Source: Anaeramoeba flamelloides
Taxonomy: Eukaryota; Metamonada; Anaeramoebidae
Direction of reading: 5' to 3'
Length of the DNA: 64,000 nt
Assembly: GCA_027625915.1 (NCBI GenBank)
Contig: JANTQA010000010.1
Span: 248,001-312,000, forward strand
Below the pieces are notes generated by a model. The model saw only the letters and a program-made list of their open reading frames with translations, was not told the DNA's origin and searched no databases. Shown piece after piece: positions 13,101-22,215 of this stretch (its first letter is position 1; each line of letters opens with the position of its first letter). Position numbers and translations under genes: made by a program.

Positions 13101-15607
13101 ATGAAAAATTCGGTGAATGACAAAATGTGTTTATTAAAATCATACAACTTGTTTTAACTTGATAATCTTTGGAACGGATAAGCTTTCTCATAATTAATGA
13201 TAAATCAATCAAATTTCTCGAATTGTGAACAATAGAAATCGCCTTTCTTATCCTTTTCGTGCAATTTTCCATAACAGTTAAAGGGGCTAGAATATCGATT
13301 ACCTCCTTAAATACCTTTTCATTTCGGCAGCTTAATGCTTCCGCTATATATAAAATGGATGTTTTTTCTTTTAAAAAATAGGTTAGCCCAATCTATTTTT
13401 TGAGTTAATTATTTTTAGATATTATTGTTGTGTGTTTGTTTGTTAGAATAAATTTTTGAAAATTTTTTTAAATTAATAATTCTTTGTTTAGATAGAAAGC
13501 TAGAACAAAAAAATCGAAATGTTGATTTTGTTGAGTAATTTTACAAATTTTTGTAATTTTAATTGTTGTATAAAAGCACTTATGATCAGAAAAAGCTTAG
13601 AATCACTAAAAAGTAAAAATGGGAGTAAAATAATTAAAAAATGAGAAAAATCGAGTCATTCCACGGCACTTTGAAATTTTTAACAGATAGATTCATTTTA
13701 TATAATTCAGTCAAAAAAACAAAAGTAATAAATTTTTTGAAAATTATTTAATTTGGTAATTATTTAATTTGATAGTTATTTAATTTGAAAATTATTTAAT
13801 TTGATAATTATCCATCGTATTTAATTATAAAATAGAAATAGAAATAAAAATAAAATAATATATTAAAATTATGTTCTAAAAATTAGTAAAACTTTAAAAT
13901 CATAAAAATTATTAAATATCAAAAATTATCAGATATTAATCATTATTGTTGATTTTTCCATCATATTAAGGACTATGAATACGCAATATTCGTTTATTCT
14001 TCAATTTTTTAGAGTTATTTTTTTTTTTTTAGTCAAATATTATCAATAATAATTAAGAGTCCAGTAATTTTTATAAAAAAAAATTTTAGTAATTTTTATG
14101 AGTGCCTAAAAACCAATCAAAAACGAACCAACCTGTGAAGTGCTATCGGTCCCTAAAAATCAACAATAAAAAATAGAGGACATTTTTAGAAAAAAAATCC
14201 AAAGCGTGAAAACACAATTTCCTAATTTGAATCATGGTGGGTAGGTTAGAATATATTAATTTTGAATACAGCTATGTTCATTTTGAAGTGTCTCTTTGGC
14301 ACTTTTGAGATCTCAAGATTTTTATTTTCATTTTTTTCATTTCTCTCAAATAAGTTATTATTATCTCATGAACGAAACAAAATCCTTACTTTGTCAAATA
14401 AGGAGGGTTATAAAAGTACCACAAATTGGATTAAATTGGATTAAATTGATTTTGAACTGAAAGAAAAAGTTGTTGCAATTTGAAGACTTGGTTTTCTATT
14501 CTTTTACATAAAAAGAGATTAAAAATTAATTTTGACAAAAGCAAATGAACTCACAAAAAGGTTTGTGAGAAGAAATAAAACTATTGTAACTATTTTCCAA
14601 AACATTTGAATTTTAAAAAAAAGACAGATTCAAGTCTACAGGAAGTAATGAAGAGGCTGTAAAAGAGACAAAGAATTAAAATAAAATGGGGGCATATTAA
14701 ACGGAATTCATTGAGTCTAAAGAGACACTTGTTTAAGATAGTCGATTTGTGACATTGAAAATTAAAACTGTTTTTTTAAAATCAGAAGAAGAAAAAAATC
14801 TGTATTACCCCTGTGTTTATTAAAGTTCTAAACGCCTGTAGCCATTTAAATAAAATCTTATTTTTGGTGTCCTCTTCTGAATATAATTTTTTAAGAGACA
14901 CAAAATATTGTTTCAACATAATTTTGATTCCTTTTTTCTTTACAAATTTTTTTAGCCAATCAATTCTCCCAGACCGAAAGCAAAGAATAAGTTCCGTTAA
15001 TAATTTTTTATCAGGGCTATTTTTTAATCGTTCGATTGTTTCTTCAACAGTGATCTCAGACGGACTGATATTTTTTAAGAGCGATTCTTTGTTTTGTGTT
15101 GAGATGTTTTTCATTTGGCTGAGTTGCTGTTCCCCAACATCAATTTTTGACTTTTTTTAATTTCAAATTGTTTTTTTTTTTGTTGTTTTTTTTGTTGTTG
15201 TTTTTGTTGTTGTTGTTGTTGTTATTTGGTGAAAAGAAAAAGAACAAAAACAAGATTAAAATTTGAAAAGCTAATTTCGAAAACGAAACAAAAAAAATCG
15301 TTAAGGCTGGAATTTTGTGTGCAAACAATGAAAAATTATTTTGCAAAAAGACTTGCTTTTGTTTCAATAAAAAAAAGAAATTAAAATCTAAAAGCCAAAC
15401 CAGATACTTCTCAAAGGACTTATTTATATTTCGCCTTTCCTTTGTTGTGTATTCTTTTTTTGTTTGATCGTACAGATCGTTTGTTTTTGATTTAGCTTTC
15501 TTTTTTGTTTTCTTTATCTTTTGAGATTTGGAACTTTGCAGAGAATTGTCAAGTGGAGAATTCGGATCAATTTCAGTAAATATATATTCAGAAGTGTTGT
15601 TTCCCAT
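10177..15607 (-). CDS. diaphanous-related formin (GBD/FH3-FH1-FH2-DAD), three exons
   Basis: Exons on the minus strand are 15607-15401, 15150-14809 and 13392-10177, all joined in phase 0, giving about 1254 aa. Formins nucleate and elongate unbranched actin filaments. The protein starts M-G-N-N-T-S, an N-myristoylation consensus. GBD/FH3 follows (S-F-E-K-Y-L, E-Q-Q-L-S-Q-M-K-N-I-S, then R-I-D-W-L-K-K-F-V across the exon 2/3 join L-I-N-T-G|I-G-L-T-Y-F-L). Next is an N/K/G-rich linker with a GNGKRD tandem repeat (about 560-630). FH1 is short, with one PPPLP (about 770-785). FH2 (about 790-1165) keeps Y-V-Y-I-R-W-D-P and the G-H-T-L-N...G-F-Q-F-D-I-L-D-K-L core. A DAD-like G-I-L-E-K-I-S-S-G-F-L-T-G-D-I-F lies near 1195. 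GBD plus DAD implies Rho-GTPase-relieved autoinhibition. The exon 1/2 join rests on the fit to the GBD; a second acceptor at ACAG before Q-L-S-Q-M is possible. Confidence 0.9.
12045..12265 (-). repeat. 18-bp coding minisatellite in the formin linker
   Basis: About eleven tandem units of 18 bp encode G-N-G-K-R-D or G-N-G-K-R-N. Units differ by a few bases (R-D versus R-N, one G-E-R), so copies have homogenised in blocks. Because the unit is a multiple of three, every frame stays open, which produces long meaningless open frames on both strands here. Unit number is expected to vary between strains. Confidence 0.9.
13393..14808 (-). other. formin intron 2 (1.4 kb)
   Basis: The donor is GGG|GTAATA (GT at 14808-14807) and the acceptor ...AAATAG|ATT (AG at 13394-13393). 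The two exon ends join in frame to a continuous FH3 helix. The intron holds the R2 copy listed separately, and nothing coding is seen. Confidence 0.8.
14089..14460 (+). repeat. dispersed repeat R2, copy 1 (inside formin intron)
   Basis: It begins GTAATTTTTATGAGTG and carries the family's landmark blocks CCAATCAAAAACGAACCAAC, GAAGTGTCTCTTTGGCACTT followed by GAGATCTCAA, and CTTACTTTGTCAAATAAGG, ending in a tandem GGATTAAATT. It shares these with copies at about 17197-17900 (+), 57470-58617 (-) and 61559-62520 (+), but lacks their distal half. Confidence 0.8.
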
Positions 15608-15848
15608 TTTAATAAAAAAAGTTTTAATAAAAAATTTGAAAACACAAAAAATGAAACAGTAGAAAAATACTCATTTTTTTTTGATTTTCGAAGAAATACA
15701 ATTGCGAAAACAATTCTTCTCAAAATGTAAAAAGAAAAAACAAAAAACTCTTAAAGGCAAAATTGAAAATATTCTTTCTTCTTTTTTACTTTTCAGAATT
15801 ATTTCCAAAAGAAAAAAAAGTAAAATTTTTTTTTTCATAATAAAAGAA

Positions 15849-16050
15849 ATGCCAGTTAAACACTCTCCTGTCGATGTACCTAAATTCCCTTTCAAAAAAA
15901 TTTGTGTAAAATCAAAGATTTATTGTTCTTTTATTAAGGAAAATAATTTTGGGTTAACGACGACGTTTGCAATTCAAATTCAAAGATTTATGTGTTTTTT
16001 ATCCTGGTTTGGTTGTTGATAAATCTCTCAAAGTTTTTTACAGAGAGATC
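15849..16050 (+). other. possible 5' exon of a small divergent gene
   Basis: ATG at 15849 opens M-P-V-K-H-S-P-V-D-V-P-K-F-P-F-K-K-I-C before GTAAAATC, a possible donor, about 240 bp from the formin start on the other strand. A strong acceptor TTTTTTACAG near 16041 would continue R-D-L-R-S-K-K and stop. No family is recognised, and base composition and codon use only mildly favour coding. A short open frame by chance is the main alternative. Confidence 0.2.
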
Positions 16051-16163
16051 TAAGAAGTAAAAAATGACAAATTTTTCCAAAAAATGTCTGAATTTTTCAG
16101 ACACATATCTCAAAATGACAAAGAAGGTTGGCAAAAATCAGATTTTTGAGAAAATAAGTTTTG

Positions 16164-16258
16164 ATGTCATTTTTTAAAACCCTTACAAAATAGTGTGGGC
16201 TTTCTATGATTTTTTTTTGATTTGTGAGTTAAGATGAGAAGGTTTTAAAAAATGACAT
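16164..16258. repeat. 95-bp hairpin element
   Basis: ATGTCATTTTTTAAAACCCTT at 16164-16184 is matched by its reverse complement at 16239-16258, with one extra base in the left arm and a loop of about 54 bases. A smaller hairpin (TGTCTGAA...TTCAGACA) lies just upstream at about 16087. No second copy was found in the window. Confidence 0.5.
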
Positions 16259-16839
16259 AGAGGGTTAAAAATTAGAAAAGAGAAAAATTTTGGATGAAAA
16301 AGTTTGTTGTTTCACAATTATTACATTTTTTGACTAACACATTCGATAATTGTATTGGTATTCGATCAAATCCACAAAAATCCACATTTTCAAAAAATTG
16401 AAAGATCATTTTTTCTCCACATACTCAATATTTTTTTTAAATAAAAAAAACTGACTAATTTTGGCAAATATTATTTCGAAAAGATCCTTGAATGCAAAAA
16501 TCTTCAAAACCTTTCTCACACAACCTCAACCGAATTTATATTGACACAACAAATTGGGTTTTGAGAGAAAGGATCCAAACAAAAAAAATTTGATCAAAAA
16601 AGCACCAAAAAAATGTGAAGTGCATTTGGCATGGATCATATTGTTCTACAACCAATTCTGGGGGATACTCTCCTCTTAGTCATGGTGGGGAGATTTATTC
16701 AAGGAAAAACAACAAGAACCAAACAAAAAACAAGAGAAACCCTCAACCCCTTTGTCGTGAATTAACCTGGTTTACCAATTACTAGAACAATTCAAGAAAC
16801 CCAACATTCAAAAATCCTATACAATGTAATCTTCGAAAG

Positions 16840-17101
16840 TTAGAGTTGTTTATTGAGAAGTGTTTTTTGAAGATCTTCAATTTTTTGTGCAAGAAACTCG
16901 TGGTGATTTTTCTTTTTCATTTTCACGTTCCTTAACAAGGTGTTCGAGTTCACGTATCTCAAAATTTCTTTTTGATTTTTCATTAAAAAAATGACTTAAA
17001 ATGATTTTTTGAAACAAATTGAAGAATATTTTAAAGATCATGCTTTCATAATGTAAAAGAGATTGGAGTTTATTGGTTTGAGACAAATTGTTGAATTGCA
17101 A
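16840..17101 (-). pseudogene. coiled-coil gene fragment with apparent frameshift
   Basis: On the minus strand one frame reads N-F-E-I-R-E-L-E-H-L-V-K-E-R-E-N-E-K-E-K, a clear heptad pattern, then ends in a non-heptad tail. From the same point another frame reads H-H-E-F-L-A-Q-K-I-E-D-L-Q-K-T-L-L and stops at 16840-16842, again coiled-coil like. The two halves differ by one base in an A-rich run, so this is either a decayed gene or a sequencing error in a homopolymer. Upstream, L-Q-F-N-N-L-S-Q-T-N-K-L-Q-S-L-L could be another exon piece. The family is not recognised. Confidence 0.3.
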
Positions 17102-17196
17102 ACGTAGTCGTTAAAAGGGTTAAATTTAATTTAGGAAGTTTTTTTCTTAAGTGTTATGTCATTCTTGTTAATCATAATTTTAGTAAATGGATGAAA

Positions 17197-17900
17197 CAAA
17201 TTTGTAATTCTTCATGAGGAGTAGTAGTAATCAAAAACGAACCAACCTGTGAAGTAAGATCGATCTCCAAAAATCAAAAATCAAAAAATAGGCATTTTTT
17301 GAAAAAAGTTCCAAAGAGATACTTCAATTTCTAATTGGAATGATTGCGAAATATCATTTAGAAAACAACTGTGCCTGATTTTGAAGTGTCACTCTATGGC
17401 ACTTTTTGAGATCTCGGTAGATTTTTATTTTCATTTATATTCCCAAATAAGTTATTTTTTGTCTCAAGAATCTTACCAAAACCCTTACTTTGTCAAATAT
17501 AGAGAGTTATAATCTAACCATAAATTATATTAAATAGAATTAAATTCGTTGTATACTTTTAAAAAGGAATTTGTACTAAATTTAAGAAATTTATCCCTTT
17601 GGGATATTTGAAAAAAGAGATAATTGATTTTTTTTTTCAAAATTTTGACTTTTTGAGATTGAGAATGCTTTTACAACTTTTTTTTGAATTGAATTTTTTG
17701 CCAAATAAAATCCTCTCTTATTAATTTTTTTTTATAATTTGAATTTTCTCAACCAAAAGAAGTTCAATTTCACAATACCCATTTTTGTTACAGGTCACTC
17801 CTTGAGTATGGAGCAAATTCATTGTAAATAACTAGACCCTTAAACTCTATTTTGAAATATAAGTCTATCTTTTTTTGGAAGGACAAACCCATAAAAAGTG
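17197..17900 (+). repeat. dispersed repeat R2, copy 2 (longest uninterrupted)
   Basis: It carries CAAAAACGAACCAACCTGTG, GAAGTGTCACTCTATGGCAC with GAGATCTC, and CTTACTTTGTCAAATATAG. The distal half of the family follows, including TCCCTTTGGGATATTTG-like sequence and CACTCCTTGAGTATGGAGC near 17796. That distal half is also present in the copies at 57.5 and 62.1-62.5 kb. No transposase-like frame is seen, so it looks non-autonomous. Confidence 0.75.
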
Positions 17901-19319
17901 AATAATGATTTTAATTATTGTTTTGTGTTAAGGATTAGATTTAAATAATTTTATAATTGAAACTCAATACTGATTAGTTCAAGTAAAAGGTTATATTTTT
18001 TGAGATCTTTTTTAACTTTTTCGTATTTTTTATCTTATGTTTAAAGACAAATTTTTATTGGTTTAAGTGATTAGTGTCTGTCAATGAGAAGTTTAAAAAT
18101 GATAAAGGTTGTTATTGGATGTACATCATGTTGGCAGTTAAAATGTCTCTAAAAAATCTATTCCAAAGTAGTAATATTTATTAATCTTATTAATCCAGAA
18201 ATGATCCTTGGTATTTGTAAAAAACTCAACAATTTCAGAATAAAATCAACATTTTGGGACAAATTTCAAGGTTGAATTATCAATAATGAAACTTCAATGC
18301 TAAAAAAAGATCTTTCTGAAATTTATGGCTAAATCTAGATTAGTTACTAAAAAATTCAATTTTTATAAAAATAGATAATTAAATATGTAGATTATCTAGT
18401 ACAAATAAATAATTTATACAAACATTTAATAGATTTTGATATTATACTCAGATTCATAATTATAAATAAGAGTATACAAAAATAACGAGTCTTTGGGTTT
18501 TGTTGTGATTCTTAAGTTAACCGTGAAATTAACAAAACGGAAAAATTATAACTTTTGATGTTTGAAAAATGAATAATTGGTATACTGTAATTCTGTTATT
18601 TTAGTTTCTATTTGTTGATTTGGAAAAGAAATTAACAATATTTCTAAATAACAATTTTTAATAGTGATCTTTCTTAAAAAATGTAATAATTCATTTTACA
18701 ATAATAATTAATAAAGATTTTTTCGAGCTATTTGAGCCATGAAATACTAAGATCTTTTACTTCCTTTTACAGTACACATTAATTATAGGCAAATACAAGG
18801 TGAAATCAATTCATTAAATATAAAGAAAGAATTGTAAATAAAATTATTTTTGAAATTTTCTCTGAAACAAAATATTTTTTTTGTCTAGTTTTGGGTTTTA
18901 GATAAAATCAAGTAATTTTTTTAGTTTTAATCTATTTTCTCAGTAATATATAAATTATACAATCAAATAAAATGAATTCAGATTTTTCATTTCCGATACC
19001 ATTAAATATATAGATATAGATATAATACTAATGATCATTTATGTCAGAAGATGTCCTTTTTGAAACTATAAAATTATCACATAAAAATCACCTTTTAATT
19101 AAGATAGTAGCATGAATTATAATATTTAAAGTAAAAATTTTACATATACCAGTCTAAATTAGTATTAAAAGTTTGATTTTGGAATTATAAAAATTGGAAT
19201 TTCATTTTAAAAATTGAAATTTCCTTTTTTATATGAGAATTTCAAGTTGTATTTTTAAATAAATAAAATGCATGAAAAAAACAATAAAATTATAGGGGTA
19301 GAACACTACTTTTTATTTT

Positions 19320-19357
19320 AAAGTTGGACCATTAAGGTAAAATATCATTTAGCCTTG

Positions 19358-19390
<33 letters not shown>

Positions 19391-21925
19391 AGCACCCCAA
19401 ATATACTAAAAACATATCAACCAAAATTATTAATTGAAATGTTATAAAAGGATTATAAGATATAGAATTTATAAAAAATTATCTAAGAAAGAAAAATTTA
19501 TAATTAAAAATTGTACAGATACTTACAATAAAAAAATAACTTGAACAAATTTTTTTAACATTATGAAATTTTTTTTGGATATTGTGATTTTATTATTTTT
19601 CAATATTTTGCCAAAAATAATTTATTTTTTTTTTGAAAAGTTTGTCTACACATTAAAAACCTCTTTGTTTTAACGATTAAAAAATATCACTTTAGCGGAA
19701 ATTTTTATTGGGACCCTTTGCACCCCAATATTGCCTAAAATACTTGATTAAATAAAGTATTCATGACAAAAGTTATTATAACATCACATAGAAAAATTAT
19801 TTTATCTACTTAAAACCATTCAATAACAATTTTCTATATTTGATTCTAAATAATATGAAAATAAAAAAAAATATAAATGAAATTTGAAAAAAAAATAATA
19901 TTTTTTTTCATTGTAAAATTTGGAAATTTTTTCAGCAAGATTTTTTTTCAAATTTAAATGATTTAGCCAAGAGTTCGAGTCAGATTATTATTTGATTTTT
20001 TTTTTAATTTTTTACTATTGTTTAATTTTTGATTTTTTAAAATCTAGATATAGAATAAACAATATTATTGAATTAGAGACCATATATCATAACTTATTTT
20101 CCAAGATTTTGATAAATTTAGATAGGATAAATTCAAATTTCACAAATATATTATTCAAAATTTTACCAAATACCAAAATTCAAAAAAAAAATTGGTTTCG
20201 AAGATTATTTTATTATCTTCAAATAATATTTAAGAGTTATTTTTTATTTTTTTTTAAATTTAGGTTGATTATTTTATATATCTATTAAAAAGTTTTGATT
20301 GGTTTAATTCCAATTTAATAAATGAAATTATTTTACAATTTTTTTTTGTTTTGTTTATACATGTCTTTTCTATTACTTAAATAAAAGTTTTAGAAAATTA
20401 TTCACATTAAACTTTTCATTTTGGCCTAAAAAATAAATTTCATTTTTCTCTGGATTTGATATTTATTGAAATTTTTTCGAAAAAAAAATTGAATTTTTTT
20501 CAGTTATATATTTTTTTATTTTTTTTTTTTTCATAATATTAGCAACATTTTTGGATTATTATTATTAACAAATCATTGTGTTGAGTACTGAATTACTATT
20601 ATTGTAATAAAATTTCTGATATAAAAAATTAACAAATAACTAAAAATCCCTAAAAAAAATGTAAAAATGAATCATTATTATTTTTTTTTCCAATTTCAAA
20701 AAAAAAATCAATAACATAACTACTTTATCTTTTAACTATTTTGATGTTTTATTATTATTCAAATCTGGATTAAAGACGAATAAGAAAACAAATATATTAG
20801 CACATTAGTATCATTTTAAATCTTTTTTAAAAAACTTGATGAATTTTAGGCAAATTCAAGTTACTATGGGATATATATTAAAGTGTGCATCTACCTAATG
20901 TAAAAGGAGTGAATTGTTTTTGCTCCATTTTTTTTTTTTTTTTTTGCAAATTGTATAGTTTTTAACAAGTTGAAGATGTATCACTTTTGCTAGTTTTCTA
21001 ATATTCTTTAGTTGAAATTCCTCATAGTAGCTATAGTAATATAAATTGAGATCTTTTATTTGTTTTTTTTTTGAATTGATCAGATGTAAAAAAAAAATCT
21101 ACAATTGACAAAAAAAATACTTTTTATGATTTCTTTAAATTCTAATAACAACTATAATTTTTTTTTTTATCATTTGAGTATTTGTTTTGAAAATAAACTC
21201 TTTTTCGAATAAAATGGTACAAACAATACAAGAATTATTCATGATTGAATCAAATTAATTAGATCATCATTCCACAATATCAGAAACTCTTTAAAACATA
21301 AAAAAAACCCAACTGAATAGTTAAAGCTAATTAAAACCAAACAATAAAAATGAAAATTAAATATTGTTTTAAATTGATGTGCCCTTTTATTTGAAATGAG
21401 AAATCTCGTTTTGTAAATAGTCAAGAAAAAAATATATAAAACCAATAAAAATCTGTTGAACAAGGTTAATTGGGAAAAAATTCTGCAAATTGTATTGATA
21501 ACTTATTAAACATCAAACTTTTATTCTTTAAAGTCTCATTTCCAAGGTAAAACCGTAATTCATCTGTGATTTTTTCTGGAATTGTTTTTTTTTCTTTCTT
21601 CTCTTTTTTCTTTGTCCCATACATCAATCCAATAATGCTCTTTCTTAATTCCGATATCTAGCTTATTCGAAATCAAACGTAATATGTTTCCATTTTTATA
21701 CCGGTAGATTGTTTACAATTTGTTTTCTTCTTATCTTGTTTTTTCATTTTACAACTGTTCGATATCCAAAAATAACAAAACATAAAATAAAAAAATGAAT
21801 AATTAAAATGAAAATCACCAATAAGTAATTATCTTATGAACAATCAAATTCAATAGTATTGATGATTTGAGAGGAGCAGTCCTTTTGTCCAAAAAAGAGT
21901 TCACATGGGTTTTCGAATCTTCACA
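19320..21925 (-). repeat. long dispersed element R7, copy A (degenerate)
   Basis: Three blocks each have a partner elsewhere. About 19390-19540 matches 37830-37990, 20740-20890 matches 38055-38190, and 21190-21925 matches 47285-48015. The last pair is long (about 730 bp) and well aligned, for example AATTCCGATATC, ATGAAAATCACCAATAAGTA and CTGTTCGATATCCA. On the minus strand near 21560-21800 there are traces of an old coding frame (I-S-E-L-R-K-S-I-I-G-L-M-Y-G-T-K-K) like the N-terminal part of a transposon protein. It is broken in more than one place and looks old. The class is not determined. Confidence 0.5.
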
Positions 21926-21964
21926 AAAATAAAAATAATAAAGAAAAAAAAAAAAACATGTTTG

Positions 21965-22195
21965 CTTTAGTTTACTCTAAGACACTTGAGGATACTACCC
22001 TAATTTCTAAATTTTTATATAGAAAATTTCAAGAAAGATTCATAATTTTAGATATCATTTATTAATAATAAGATAAATGACGATTCTTAAATTGAAAGAA
22101 TATCTTCGAAATTATACTGTAATTTTTTAATTTAATTTGGACTATTTGGATTAATTTTTTAATCCAAAATTTTTGATTTTTTTTAAAGGACAGGC
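21965..22195 (+). repeat. dispersed repeat R8, copy 2
   Basis: CCTAATTTCTAAATTTTTAT and the TTTCAAGAAAGATTCATAAT block match copies at 4435 and 41125. It lies directly 3' of the 22.2-25.0 kb gene on the opposite strand. Confidence 0.5.
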
Positions 22196-22215
22196 AGTTC
22201 CAATGAAAAATGTTA

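Larger units (their letters stand above)
17102..22215. repeat. gene-free, repeat-rich stretch
   Basis: No supported gene. It contains R2 copy 2 (17197-17900), the long R7 copy A (19320-21925) with a TA microsatellite at 19357-19385, and R8 copy 2 (21965-22195). The interval 17900-19320 shows only AT-rich sequence with stops in all frames. Confidence 0.6.
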
